Source: JAGXQV01 sp964505475
GTDB lineage: Bacteria > Pseudomonadota > Gammaproteobacteria > Burkholderiales > Sulfuricellaceae
Length of the DNA: 64,000 bases
NCBI GenBank assembly: GCA_964505475.1
Contig: CAZDIJ010000007.1
Span: forward strand, 1-64,000
Reading direction: 5' to 3'
Below are positions 18,754 through 27,851 of this stretch, one piece after another; position 1 is the first letter of the stretch, and each line of letters starts with the position of its first letter. The notes beneath the pieces are model-generated. The model had not been told where the DNA came from. It searched no databases and saw only the letters and a list, made by a program, of their open reading frames with translations. The position numbers and the translations under genes are program-made.

Positions 18754-18800
18754 ATATTGAAATGGGTTTCATGGCGCCATTCTATCAGGCCGTGGAAATA

Positions 18801-18832
18801 GAAAAAGCCGCCCGTTGCGGAGCGGCTTTTTC
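18801..18832 (-). terminator. Rho-independent terminator of the rpsP-rimM-trmD-rplS operon
   Basis: Inverted repeat AAAAAGCCGC / GCGGCTTTTT with a 10-nt loop, 20 bp after the rplS stop. Both strands have a run of Ts after the stem, so it could act in both directions. Confidence 0.85.
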
Positions 18833-18852
18833 GTGCCGGACGGCGCGCCGGA

Positions 18853-19245
18853 TTATTCGGCGGCGGCGGGGGCGGCGGCAGGCTTGGTGCGCGCCACCAG
18901 CTTTTCCTTGATGCGCGCCGACTTGCCGGAACGCTCGCGCAAATAGTAGAGCTTGGCGCGGCGCACGTCGCCGCGGCGCTTCAGCTCGATGCTGGCGATG
19001 GACGGCGAATAGGTCTGGAAAGTCCGCTCGACGCCCTCGCCCGAGGAAATCTTGCGCACGATGAAGGAGGAGTTGAGGCCGCGGTTGCGCTTGGCGATCA
19101 CCACGCCTTCGTAAGCCTGCAAACGCTCGCGCGTACCTTCCTTCACCTTTACTTGCACCACCACGGTGTCGCCGGGGGCGAACTCGGGGATGGTCTTGCC
19201 CAGGCGGGCGATTTCTTCCTGCTCCAGTTGTGCGATCAAATCCAT
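18853..19245 (-). CDS. rplS: 50S ribosomal protein L19
   Basis: 130 aa with the conserved L19 core (FAPGDTVVVQVKVKEG, RLQAYEGVVIAKRNRG, ERTFQTYSP, RRGDVRRAKLYYLRE). The Ala-rich C-terminal tail TKPAAAPAAAE is common in betaproteobacteria. Last gene of the canonical S16-RimM-TrmD-L19 operon, followed by a strong terminator. Confidence 0.98.
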   Translation of the reverse strand: MDLIAQLEQEEIARLGKTIPEFAPGDTVVVQVKVKEGTRERLQAYEGVVIAKRNRGLNSSFIVRKISSGEGVERTFQTYSPSIASIELKRRGDVRRAKLYYLRERSGKSARIKEKLVARTKPAAAPAAAE

Positions 19246-19263
19246 TTGAAACTCCTTGCTTCG

Positions 19264-20037
19264 TTAGTTATTGGCATCCTGTTCCTGCTCCAGCCGAAAT
19301 TCGGCCAGCAGCCCGGATTCCTCTTTTGTCAACTGACGGGCGTCCAACAAATCCGGCCGCCTCAGCCAGGTTCTGCCCAGCGATTGCTTCAAACGCCACT
19401 TCGCAATCTGGGCATGGTGGCCGGACATCAGGACATCCGGCACACCTTCACCCCGATACACCTCGGGACGGGTGTAATGGGGGCAATCCAGCAAACCATC
19501 GACGAACGAGTCCTGCGCCGCCGAATCGGCATCGCCCAGCGCGCCGGGCAATTGCCGCACCAGGCAATCGAGCAGCACCATCGCCGCCAGTTCGCCGCCG
19601 GACATCACAAAATCGCCCAGCGAAATCTCTTCATCCACTTCGCGCCGCAGCAGGCGCTCGTCGACGCCTTCGTAGCGGCTCGCCAGGAGCACCAGCCCCG
19701 GCTGTTGCACCAGCTCCATCACCACCGCGTGGGTGAGCGGGCGGCCTTGCGGCGACAGGTGGATCACCCTGGGCGATGCCACGCCGCTCTCGGCCTGCTT
19801 CTCTTTCGCCGCGTGTATCGCTTTTTCCAGCGGCTCCGCCAGCATCACCATCCCCGGCCCGCCGCCGTAAGGGCGGTCGTCGATGGTGCGGTAATTATCC
19901 GTGGTGAAATCGCGCGGGTTCCACAAACGCAATTGGTACAGACCGCGTTCCAGCGCCCTGCTCGTCACCCCATACCGGGTGATCGCATCGAACATCGGCG
20001 GAAACAGGGTAACGATGTCGAATTGCTTGGCGCTCAT
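19264..20037 (-). CDS. trmD: tRNA (guanine-N1)-methyltransferase
   Basis: SPOUT-class enzyme that makes m1G37 in tRNAs reading CNN codons, preventing +1 frameshifts. 257 aa: FDIVTLFPPMFDAI, RPYGGGPGMVM, SRYEGVDERL (trefoil-knot SAM site), ISLGDFVMSGGELAA, RPEVYRGEGVPDVLMSGHH. The ATG at 20037 is chosen over the TTG at 20049. A dispersed repeat (20060-20106) separates it from rimM. Confidence 0.97.
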   Translation of the reverse strand: MSAKQFDIVTLFPPMFDAITRYGVTSRALERGLYQLRLWNPRDFTTDNYRTIDDRPYGGGPGMVMLAEPLEKAIHAAKEKQAESGVASPRVIHLSPQGRPLTHAVVMELVQQPGLVLLASRYEGVDERLLRREVDEEISLGDFVMSGGELAAMVLLDCLVRQLPGALGDADSAAQDSFVDGLLDCPHYTRPEVYRGEGVPDVLMSGHHAQIAKWRLKQSLGRTWLRRPDLLDARQLTKEESGLLAEFRLEQEQDANN

Positions 20038-20059
20038 GGAAAACACCAATCCACAAGCG

Positions 20060-20106
20060 CCTCCCTCACCCCTGCCCTCTCCCGCCCGCGGGCGAGGGGG
20101 ACAAGG
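20060..20106. repeat. Dispersed hairpin repeat between rimM and trmD
   Basis: CCCTCACCCCTGCCCTCTCC followed by CGCCCGCGGGCG and GAGGGGG: the hairpin core of the family, without terminal repeats, inside the ribosomal operon. In the mRNA it would fold just upstream of trmD. Confidence 0.75.
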
Positions 20107-20127
20107 TGTCGCTGCGCGGCCTTCATA

Positions 20128-20634
20128 TCAGTAATCCGCACCCCAATCCACGCGCACCTGGCCGCCGGCGACATCCACCTCGATCACGTACTGGGCGATG
20201 AAGGGAATCAGGCGTTCCTGGCCGTTTTGCACCACCAGCACGTCGTGGGCGCCGGTTTCGAGCAGGCCGCCGACCGTACCCAGCGCCTCGCCCTGCAAAT
20301 TCACTACCGCCAGCCCGATCAGATCGGACCAGTAATACTCATTCTGTGCCGTGTCCGGCAACTCGTCGCGCGGCACCGCGACCTGGCTGCCCTTGAGGGC
20401 AGCGGCGGCATCACGGTCGTCGCAGCCTTCCAGTTTGGCAACCAGGGTTGCGCCGTGGGCATTGCAGACATCCACCGCAATCTCGCGCCAGCTTTTGCCG
20501 TCGCCCAGCCACCAGCGGGGAAAATCCGCCAGGCCGTCGATTTCCTCGGTAAACGGCTGGATCTTGACCCAGCCCTGCACGCCGAACGGGGCGGCGATGC
20601 GCCCCATCACCACCAGATTATCAGGCGGCGGCAC
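20128..20634 (-). CDS. rimM: 16S rRNA processing/ribosome maturation factor RimM
   Basis: 30S assembly factor that binds S19 and helps maturation of the 16S head. 168 aa with the RimM N-domain (LVVMGRIAAPFGVQGWVKI) and a PRC-barrel C-domain (YYWSDLIGLAVVN, GAHDVLVV, RLIPFIAQYV). The start is a GTG at 20634, overlapping the rpsP stop region by 14 nt; an ATG at 20607 would cut into the first conserved strand. Confidence 0.95.
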   Translation of the reverse strand: MPPPDNLVVMGRIAAPFGVQGWVKIQPFTEEIDGLADFPRWWLGDGKSWREIAVDVCNAHGATLVAKLEGCDDRDAAAALKGSQVAVPRDELPDTAQNEYYWSDLIGLAVVNLQGEALGTVGGLLETGAHDVLVVQNGQERLIPFIAQYVIEVDVAGGQVRVDWGADY

Positions 20635-20863
20635 GCTTGACGATTTTCGCCACGGCGTCGCTCAACTGCGCGCCCTGACCCTGCCAGTAAGCCAGACGCT
20701 CATTGTTGAGACGCACGGATTCCTGGCCTTCGTTGGCGACCGGGTTGTAGAAACCCACGCGCTCGATGAAACGGCCATCGCGGCGATTGCGGGAATCGGT
20801 AACCACCACATTGAAGAACGGGCGCTTCTTGGCGCCGCCACGAGCAAGTCGAATCACTACCAT
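20621..20863 (-). CDS. rpsP: 30S ribosomal protein S16
   Basis: 80 aa, MVVIRLARGGAKKRPFFNVV, with the conserved GRFIERVGFYNP segment. First gene of the operon. AAGGG lies upstream of the ATG and a good promoter at 20906-20935. Confidence 0.98.
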   Translation of the reverse strand: MVVIRLARGGAKKRPFFNVVVTDSRNRRDGRFIERVGFYNPVANEGQESVRLNNERLAYWQGQGAQLSDAVAKIVKRAAA

Positions 20864-20905
20864 GTTTTTGACCCTTAACTAAAAACGCAATCTAAAAAGG
20901 CGATG

Positions 20906-20935
20906 ATTCTACGACAGATTCACCTTTTCTGGCAA
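20906..20935 (-). promoter_or_regulatory. Sigma-70 promoter of the rpsP operon
   Basis: On the minus strand TTGCCA (20930-20935), 18-bp spacer, TAGAAT (20906-20911), about 45 bp before the rpsP start. Five of six matches in each box. Confidence 0.65.
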
Positions 20936-20966
20936 GGAATAACGCACCCTTGATTTACAACGCCGC

Positions 20967-22316
20967 CTAACGCATCCCCGGCAGCATGCCCTTCATGCCG
21001 CGCATCATCTTGGCCATGCCGCCGCCTTTGGACATCATCTTCATCATTTTCTGCATCTGCTCGAACTGGTTGAGCAAACGGTTGAGTTCCTGCACCTGCA
21101 CCCCGGAACCGGCGGCGATGCGGCGCTTGCGCGAGGCCTTGAGGATGGCCGGGTTGCGCCGTTCCTCGGGGGTCATCGAGTTGATGATGCCCTCGACGCG
21201 GTTGATCGCCTTGTCGTCGACCTGCTGGCCGGCGGCGGCCTGCGACAACTGCGCCGGCAGCTTGTCCATCAGGGCGGAGAGGCCGCCCATCTTCTTCATC
21301 TGCTGCATCTGCGCCTTGAAGTCCTCCAGGTCGAAGCTCTTGCCCGACTTGAGCTTCTTCGCCAGCTTGACCGCTTCTTCCTGATCGACGCCGCGCTGCG
21401 CCTCCTCGATCAGCGACAGCACGTCGCCCATGCCGAGGATGCGCGAGGCCATGCGCTCGGGGTGGAACGCTTCCAGGCCGTTGAGCTTTTCGCCGACGCC
21501 GGCGAACTTGATCGGCTTGCCGGTGATGTGGCGCACCGACAGCGCCGCGCCGCCGCGGGCGTCGCCGTCCAGCTTGGTGAGCACCACGCCGGTGAGCGGC
21601 AGCGCCTCGTTGAAGGCGCGCGCGGTGTTGACGGCATCCTGTCCCTGCATGGCGTCGACCACGAACAGGGTTTCGACGGGCTTGACGGCGGCATGGAGGC
21701 GCTTGATCTCGTCCATCATCGCCTCGTCGATGTGCAGACGGCCGGCGGTATCGACGATCAGCACGTCGTGGAAATGCTTGTCGGCATAGTCCAGCGCGGC
21801 CAGGGCGATCTTGTCCGCGCCGTCGCTGGCGGGGGCGTCGTAATACTCGATGTCGAGCTGCTTGGCGAGCGCCTTCAATTGCTCCATGGCGGCGGGACGG
21901 TAGACGTCGCAGCTCGCCAGCAGGACTTTTTTCTTCTGCTCGCGCAAAATCTTCGCCAGCTTGCCGCAGGTGGTGGTCTTGCCGGCGCCCTGCAAGCCCG
22001 CCATCAGGATCACTGCCGGCGGCTTGGCGGCGAGATTGAGGGCGGCGTTGTGCTCGCCCATCAGCACGGTCAATTCCTGGTGCACCACGCCGATCAGCGC
22101 CTGCCCCGGCGTCAGGCTGGCCAGCACCTCCTGGCCAAGGGCGCGTTCCTTGACGTGAGAGATGAAGTCCTTCACCACCGGCAGCGCCACGTCGGCTTCC
22201 AGCAGCGCCATGCGCACCTCGCGCAGGGCATCCTGAATGTTGGTTTCGGTCAGGCGCGCCTGGCCGCGCAGTTGTTTCATCACGCCGGCGAGGCGGCTGG
22301 TCAGATTGTCGAACAT
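20967..22316 (-). CDS. ffh: Signal recognition particle GTPase Ffh (SRP54)
   Basis: Targets nascent membrane proteins to FtsY/SecYEG together with 4.5S RNA. 449 aa: N domain, G domain with GLQGAGKTTTCGKLA, DTAGRLHID, TKLDGDARGG, and a Met-rich M domain (QFEQMQKMMKMMSKGGGMAK) for RNA and signal-peptide binding. AAGGAA precedes the ATG. Confidence 0.98.
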   Translation of the reverse strand: MFDNLTSRLAGVMKQLRGQARLTETNIQDALREVRMALLEADVALPVVKDFISHVKERALGQEVLASLTPGQALIGVVHQELTVLMGEHNAALNLAAKPPAVILMAGLQGAGKTTTCGKLAKILREQKKKVLLASCDVYRPAAMEQLKALAKQLDIEYYDAPASDGADKIALAALDYADKHFHDVLIVDTAGRLHIDEAMMDEIKRLHAAVKPVETLFVVDAMQGQDAVNTARAFNEALPLTGVVLTKLDGDARGGAALSVRHITGKPIKFAGVGEKLNGLEAFHPERMASRILGMGDVLSLIEEAQRGVDQEEAVKLAKKLKSGKSFDLEDFKAQMQQMKKMGGLSALMDKLPAQLSQAAAGQQVDDKAINRVEGIINSMTPEERRNPAILKASRKRRIAAGSGVQVQELNRLLNQFEQMQKMMKMMSKGGGMAKMMRGMKGMLPGMR

Positions 22317-22332
22317 GGGGTTCCTTGGTTCA

Positions 22333-22428
22333 GAGGCTAAGGATCAGGGGCTAGAGGATAGAAAGCCCTCCCGGCGCAAAGCGCCGGACAAGACCTTCCA
22401 GTCTCTACCCCCTAGTCCCTAGCCCCTC
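22333..22428. repeat. Second repeat family (GGGGCTAGAGG type), copy 1
   Basis: The left part AGGGGCTAGAGGATAG and the right part CTACCCCCTAGTCCCTAGCC are imperfect inverted repeats around CGGCGC/GCGCCG. A related block lies at 27767-27844. It sits between divergent ffh and the CcsA-like gene. Confidence 0.6.
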
Positions 22429-22476
22429 ATAATTGGTGTAAACTGGCGCCAACAAAAGTCGATAGTTTAACCCACA

Positions 22477-23301
22477 ATGCCCGGTTTCCTCTCCTACCTC
22501 CTGGTCGCCCTGCTCTATGCCGCGCTGGGCTGGTATTTCCGGCGTGCCTTCGTTCCCACCGGAAATACGCAATCCCCGGCACTGCCCTCCTGGACGCGCC
22601 TGGCGGCCATCCCGCCGCTCGCCTTGCACGGCTGGCTGCTGTTCCAGGCGCTGTTCGTCGGTGCGGGACTCAATCTCGGGGTCGGCAACGCGGTGCTGGC
22701 GATCGCCTGGCTGACCGTGCTGGTGTACTGGCTGGCGAGTTTCCACTACCCGCTGGAAGGGCTGCAAATGCTTGTCCTGCCCGCCGCCGCCGCCTGCCTG
22801 CTGATCGCCGCCGCGCTGCCGGATGCCCATCCCCTGACGCACACCGAACTGCCTGTGTTCAAGGCGCACCTGTTGGTTTCCCTGCTCGCCTACAGCCTGT
22901 TCACCATCGCCGCGCTGCACGCCCTGCTGATGGCGTTGACCGAGCACCGCCTGCACGACCACATGCTGCCGAAGCTGTTGCGCAACCTGCCGCCGCTGCT
23001 GACCATGGAAAACCTGCTGTTCCGCATCATCGGCGCCGGTTTCGTCCTGCTCACCCTGGCGATCTTGAGCGGCATCCTGTTTTCCGAGGAACTGTTCGGC
23101 AAGGCGATGCAGATCAGCCACAAGACCCTCTTCGCCCTCCTGTCGTGGTGCATCTACGCCGCCTTGCTTGGGGGGCGCCACATTTACGGCTGGCGCGGCC
23201 GCACCGCCATCGTCTGGAGTCTGTCCGGCTTCGCCATGCTGGCGCTGGCCTATCTCGGCAGCAAGTTCGTGCTGGAAATCATCCTCCACCGCGGCGGTTA
23301 A
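22477..23301 (+). CDS. Inner-membrane CcsA/YpjD-like cytochrome c assembly protein
   Basis: 274 aa with about eight predicted membrane helices, beginning MPGFLSYLLVALLYAALGWY. It carries histidines typical of the CcsA/HemX family (ALHGWLLFQAL, FKAHLLVSLLAYSLFTIAALHALL, QISHKTLFALLSW). The WWD haem-handling motif of full CcsA proteins is not evident, which places it with the YpjD subgroup of uncertain role. Divergent from ffh, a common arrangement in proteobacteria. Confidence 0.85.
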   Translation: MPGFLSYLLVALLYAALGWYFRRAFVPTGNTQSPALPSWTRLAAIPPLALHGWLLFQALFVGAGLNLGVGNAVLAIAWLTVLVYWLASFHYPLEGLQMLVLPAAAACLLIAAALPDAHPLTHTELPVFKAHLLVSLLAYSLFTIAALHALLMALTEHRLHDHMLPKLLRNLPPLLTMENLLFRIIGAGFVLLTLAILSGILFSEELFGKAMQISHKTLFALLSWCIYAALLGGRHIYGWRGRTAIVWSLSGFAMLALAYLGSKFVLEIILHRGG

Positions 23302-23450
23302 CGTGAAACTCGCGTAGCGAGCCATCGCCGGAACCTTGGCAGCCACGGCCTTCCGTGCCGGTTTTGCCAACGGCGGAACGGCGGCACGGCTTGACATCCC
23401 AGGCTCAAACTCCAAGAATTGCGCCATCGCATCATTGGCAGGACACTTTT

Positions 23451-24728
23451 TTGGACGACATCCCCTTAGGCTGGTTATTGGCCGCATTGGCTCTTCTACT
23501 CATCGTTTCCGGCTTTTTCTCGGCGGCGGAAACCAGCCTGATGGCGGTCAACCGCTATCGCCTCAAACACCTCGCCAACCGAGGCCACCGCGGCGCCAAG
23601 CTGGCCATGGCGCTGCTGGAAAAAACCGACAAGCTGCTGGGCGTGGTGCTGCTCGGCAACAATCTTCTCAATGCCGCTTCCGCCGCCCTGGTGACGGTCA
23701 TCGCCATCCGCCTGTTCGGCGGCAGCGAGTTGATGCTGACCGCCGCCACCGTGACGGTGACTTTCCTGATTCTGGTATTCAGCGAGGTCACTCCGAAAAT
23801 TCTCGGCGCCGCCTATCCCGAACGCATCGCCATCCCCTTCAGCTTCATCCTGACCCCGCTGCTCAAGCTGTTCTATCCGGTCATCTGGTTCGTCAACCTG
23901 TTCGTCAGCGCCCTGCTCTGGCTGTTGCGCCTCAAGCCGGCGGAGCAGGGCGCAAACGCCTCGCTCAGCATGGAGGAGCTGCGTTCCCTGGTATTGGAGG
24001 GCGGCCACTATATCCCGCCCAAGCATCAAAGCATCCTCGCCAACCTGTTCGCCCTGGAAAAAACCACCGTGGCGGACGTGATGACGCCGCGCAACCAGAT
24101 CGAGGCGGTCGATCTCGACGCGCCCCCGGAGGTACTGCGCGAACAGATCGTCACTTGCCACCATTCGCGCCTGCTGGTGTACCGTGAAAAAATCGACAAC
24201 ATCCTCGGCGTGGTGACGGTGCGCAAACTGCTGCACCGCCTCCACGGCGGCGAGATCGACACAGAAGCGCTGGAGGAGGTCATGCGCGACCCTTACTTCA
24301 TCCCCGCGAGCACCTCGCTGCTCGCGCAAATGCAGCATTTCCAGGAAAACCAGCGCCGCACCGGCCTGGTGGTTGACGAATACGGCGAGTTGCTCGGCCT
24401 GGTAACGCTCAACGACCTGCTCGAGGAAATCGTCGGCGAATTCACCACCATCGCCCCCAGCCAATCCAGTCTTTACCGCAAACAGGAAGACGGCAGTTGG
24501 CTGGTGGATGGCGCCAGCCAACTGCGCGATCTCAACCGCAAGCTGAAGCTGGATTTCCCCTTGAGCGGACCGAAGACCCTGAATGGGCTGATCCTGGAAC
24601 ATTTCGAGGACATCCCGGAAGCCGGCGTCAGTTTCCGGCTCGCCGGCCATACCCTGGAAATACTGCAAACCCAGGATCGCGCGGTCAAGGTGGTGCGCAT
24701 CTTCCCCGCCGCGCCGCCAGCCGGATAG
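23451..24728 (+). CDS. HlyC/CorC (CNNM) family transporter-like protein
   Basis: 425 aa. DUF21/CNNM membrane domain (about 1-185, starting MDDIPLGWLLAALALLLIVS, with FFSAAETSLMAVNRYR), a CBS-domain pair (about 200-325, VADVMTPRNQIEAVD) and a C-terminal CorC/HlyC domain (about 335-420). Family members are linked to magnesium/cobalt efflux. The start is taken as TTG at 23451: AGGA lies 7 nt upstream and the sequence then matches the family N-terminus exactly. The longer frame from 23355 has a non-homologous leader. Confidence 0.9.
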   Translation: MDDIPLGWLLAALALLLIVSGFFSAAETSLMAVNRYRLKHLANRGHRGAKLAMALLEKTDKLLGVVLLGNNLLNAASAALVTVIAIRLFGGSELMLTAATVTVTFLILVFSEVTPKILGAAYPERIAIPFSFILTPLLKLFYPVIWFVNLFVSALLWLLRLKPAEQGANASLSMEELRSLVLEGGHYIPPKHQSILANLFALEKTTVADVMTPRNQIEAVDLDAPPEVLREQIVTCHHSRLLVYREKIDNILGVVTVRKLLHRLHGGEIDTEALEEVMRDPYFIPASTSLLAQMQHFQENQRRTGLVVDEYGELLGLVTLNDLLEEIVGEFTTIAPSQSSLYRKQEDGSWLVDGASQLRDLNRKLKLDFPLSGPKTLNGLILEHFEDIPEAGVSFRLAGHTLEILQTQDRAVKVVRIFPAAPPAG

Positions 24729-24796
24729 CCGCCGCCTTTACAACTCGGCATGCTAAGGGCATTATCGCAGTGTTTTCCACCCATTCGCATTCCTGA

Positions 24797-26524
24797 ATGT
24801 CGGCAACCATCCTTCCATCCAAGTTGAGCGGGCTGGCTTGCGCCCTGGCGCAGCAAAACCGCCTGCCGGAAGCCGAACTGGAAGCGATCCAGGATCAGGC
24901 GCGCGCCGAAAACAAGAGTTTCACCGCCGCCTTGCTGGGCAGCGGGAAAATACGGGCGCTGGAACTCGCCGAATTCGCCTCCGCCACCTTCGGTTTCCCG
25001 CTGCTCGACCTCAACGCCGTCGATCCCGATCAACTGCCCGCCGCCGTCGATCCCAAGGTAATGCAAAGCCGCCACATCCTGCCGCTGCACCGGCGCGGCA
25101 ACCGGCTATTCGTGGCGGTGTCCGACCCCGCCAACCTGCAAGTGCTGGATGAAGTCAAGTTCCAGACCGGCTTGGCGGTGGAACCGGTGGTAGTGGAAGA
25201 CGACAAGCTCGGCGCGCTGATCGCCAAGCGTTACGCCGCGAGCGCCGCCGCCCTGGAAGAGGCGGTCGGCGGCGAGGAAATCGACCTCGATTTTGCCGAC
25301 GAGGAAGCCGCCGCAGCCGCCTCGGCGTCGGAAGACGAAGGCATGGCCTCGGAAATCGACGACGCCCCGGTGGTCAAGTATATCCAGAAAATCCTGCTCG
25401 ACGCGATCAACAGCGGCGCCTCCGACATCCATTTCGAGCCTTACGAGAAACATTACCGGGTGCGCTGCCGCGTCGACGGCGTGCTCTACGAGGTCGCCCA
25501 GCCGCCGCTGGCGATCAAGGACAAGATCGCCTCGCGCATCAAGGTGATTTCCAAGCTCGACATCTCGGAAAAGCGCGTGCCGCAGGATGGCCGCATGAAG
25601 CTGGTCTTGTCCAAGAACCGCGCCATCGACTTTCGCGTCAGCACCCTGCCGACCCTGTTCGGCGAAAAAATCGTGATGCGCATCCTCGACCCCTCCAGCG
25701 CCACGCTGGGCATCGACGCGCTGGGCTACGACCCCGACCAGAAGGAGCACCTGCTCAACGCCATCGGCCGTCCCTACGGCATGGTGCTGGTCACCGGCCC
25801 GACCGGCTCGGGCAAGACGGTGTCGCTGTACACCTGCCTCAACATCCTCAACGAACCCAGCATCAATATTTCCACCGCCGAAGATCCGGCGGAAATCAAT
25901 CTGCCCGGCATCAACCAGGTCAACGTCAACGACAAGGCCGGACTGACCTTCGCCGCCGCGCTCAAATCCTTCCTGCGCCAGGACCCGGACATCATCATGG
26001 TGGGCGAAATCCGCGACCTGGAAACCGCGGACATCGCCATCAAGGCGGCGCAAACCGGCCACATGGTGCTCTCCACCCTGCATACCAACGACGCGCCGGG
26101 CACCCTGACGCGCTTGATGAACATGGGGGTGGCGCCGTTCAACATCGCCTCCTCGGTGATCCTGATCACCGCCCAGCGCCTCGCCCGGCGGCTGTGCAAG
26201 TGCAAGCAGCCGCTCGACATCCCGCGCGAAGCCCTGCTGCGCGCCGGCTTTCAGGAAGATGAACTGGACGGCGGCTGGCAGCCTTACGGCCACGTCGGCT
26301 GCGACATCTGCAAGGGTACCGGCTACAAGGGGCGGGTCGGCATCTATCAAGTCATGCCGATCAGCGACGAGATCAGCCGCATCATCATGAAAAACGGCAC
26401 CGCCCACGACATCGCCGACCAAGCGCGCCGCGAAGGCGTGCTCGACTTGCGCCAATCCGGCCTGCGCAAGGTCAAGGCGGGATTGACCTCGCTCGAGGAA
26501 ATCGAAGCCGTGACCAACGAATAG
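24797..26524 (+). CDS. pilB: Type IV pilus extension ATPase PilB
   Basis: Cytoplasmic hexameric motor for pilus assembly, 575 aa. N-terminal GspE_N/MshEN-like region (about 10-150), a linker, then the secretion ATPase with Walker A GPTGSGKTVSLY, Asp box and Walker B DPDIIMVGEIRD, His box STLHTNDAPGTL, and a tetracysteine zinc site (CKCKQP, CDICKGTGYKG). First gene of pilBCD-coaE. No clear Shine-Dalgarno before the ATG. Confidence 0.97.
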   Translation: MSATILPSKLSGLACALAQQNRLPEAELEAIQDQARAENKSFTAALLGSGKIRALELAEFASATFGFPLLDLNAVDPDQLPAAVDPKVMQSRHILPLHRRGNRLFVAVSDPANLQVLDEVKFQTGLAVEPVVVEDDKLGALIAKRYAASAAALEEAVGGEEIDLDFADEEAAAAASASEDEGMASEIDDAPVVKYIQKILLDAINSGASDIHFEPYEKHYRVRCRVDGVLYEVAQPPLAIKDKIASRIKVISKLDISEKRVPQDGRMKLVLSKNRAIDFRVSTLPTLFGEKIVMRILDPSSATLGIDALGYDPDQKEHLLNAIGRPYGMVLVTGPTGSGKTVSLYTCLNILNEPSINISTAEDPAEINLPGINQVNVNDKAGLTFAAALKSFLRQDPDIIMVGEIRDLETADIAIKAAQTGHMVLSTLHTNDAPGTLTRLMNMGVAPFNIASSVILITAQRLARRLCKCKQPLDIPREALLRAGFQEDELDGGWQPYGHVGCDICKGTGYKGRVGIYQVMPISDEISRIIMKNGTAHDIADQARREGVLDLRQSGLRKVKAGLTSLEEIEAVTNE

Positions 26525-26534
26525 GGGAAATCAG

Positions 26535-27755
26535 ATGGCAACCGACAAATCCGCCACCAAGGAATACATCTTCTCCTGGGAAGGCAGCGACCGCAAAGGG
26601 CGAAAAACCAAGGGTGACATCCGCGCCGCCAGCCAGGCGGTGGCCAACGCGCAACTGCGCCGCCAGGGCATCACCGTCATCAAGATGAAGAAGCAGAGCG
26701 GCGCCAGCAAGGGCAAGAAAATCACCGACAAGGACATCACCCTCTTCACCCGCCAGCTCGCCACCATGATGAAAGCCGGCGTGCCGCTGCTGCAAGCCTT
26801 CGACATCGTCGGCAAGGGGCACAGCAACCCCTCCGTCGCCAGGCTGCTGATGGACATCAAGACCGATGTCGAGACCGGCAGCAACCTGAGCCAGGCATTC
26901 AAGAAATTCCCCCTGCATTTCGACGACCTGTTCATCAACCTGGTCGCCGCCGGCGAGCAGGCGGGCATTCTCGACACCGTGCTCGACCGCCTGGCGACCT
27001 ACAAGGAAAAAACCCAGGCGATCATCGGCAAAATCAAATCGGCGCTGATGTATCCGATCTCCATCCTGGTGGTCGCCTTCGTCATCACCGCCGTCATCAT
27101 GCTGTTCGTGGTGCCGGCGTTCAAGGAGCTGTTCTCCAGCTTCGGCGCCAACCTGCCCGCGCCCACCGTGTTCGTGATGAATCTGTCGGACATTTTCGTC
27201 CAATACTGGTATTTGATCTTCGGCAGCATCGGCGGCTCGGTGTATGCCTTCTTCTACACATGGAAACGCTCGAAACAGATGCAGTATTTCATGGACCGGC
27301 TGATGCTGCGCCTGCCGATTTTCGGCCCGGTCATCGAAAAAGCCACCATCGCCCGCTGGACGCGCACCCTCTCCACCATGTTCGCCGCCGGCGTGCCGCT
27401 GGTGGAAGCCCTGAACTCGGTGGGCGGAGCCGCCGGCAACATCATCTACCTCGACGCCACCCGGAAAATCCAGTCCGAGGTCAGCACCGGCACCAGTCTC
27501 ACGGTGGCGATGCAGAATGCCGAACTGTTCCCCAACATGGTGCTGCAAATGGTCGCCATCGGCGAGGAATCCGGCGCGCTCGACGCCATGCTGGGCAAGG
27601 TCGCCGACTTCTACGAAGCGGAAGTGGACGATGCCGTGGAAGGGCTTTCCAGCCTGATGGAACCCCTCATCATGGCGATCCTCGGCGTCATCATCGGCGG
27701 TCTGGTGGTGGCGATGTACCTGCCGATCTTCAAGATGGGCGAGGTGGTTCGTTAA
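26535..27755 (+). CDS. pilC: Type IV pilus inner-membrane platform protein PilC
   Basis: 406 aa, two T2SSF domains: KDITLFTRQLATMMKAGVP in the first repeat and ARWTRTLSTMFAAGVPLVEA in the second. Three membrane helices, the last ending MAILGVIIGGLVVAMYLPIF. Platform on which PilB acts. GGGGAAA lies 7 nt before the ATG; the gap to pilB is 10 bp. Confidence 0.97.
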   Translation: MATDKSATKEYIFSWEGSDRKGRKTKGDIRAASQAVANAQLRRQGITVIKMKKQSGASKGKKITDKDITLFTRQLATMMKAGVPLLQAFDIVGKGHSNPSVARLLMDIKTDVETGSNLSQAFKKFPLHFDDLFINLVAAGEQAGILDTVLDRLATYKEKTQAIIGKIKSALMYPISILVVAFVITAVIMLFVVPAFKELFSSFGANLPAPTVFVMNLSDIFVQYWYLIFGSIGGSVYAFFYTWKRSKQMQYFMDRLMLRLPIFGPVIEKATIARWTRTLSTMFAAGVPLVEALNSVGGAAGNIIYLDATRKIQSEVSTGTSLTVAMQNAELFPNMVLQMVAIGEESGALDAMLGKVADFYEAEVDDAVEGLSSLMEPLIMAILGVIIGGLVVAMYLPIFKMGEVVR

Positions 27756-27766
27756 TAATCGAGGAA

Positions 27767-27844
27767 CGGGGACTAGAGGTTAGGGGGTAGTGGAACTTCA
27801 TGCTTCCAGCCCCTTGCCCCGCCCCCCAATCTCTAATCCCCTAG
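27767..27844. repeat. Second repeat family (GGGGACTAGAGG type), copy 2
   Basis: Starts GAACGGGGACTAGAGGTTAG and ends CTCTAATCCCCTAG, again an imperfect inverted repeat, related to 22333-22428. It fills the pilC-pilD gap. Confidence 0.6.
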
Positions 27845-27851
27845 GCAGAAA

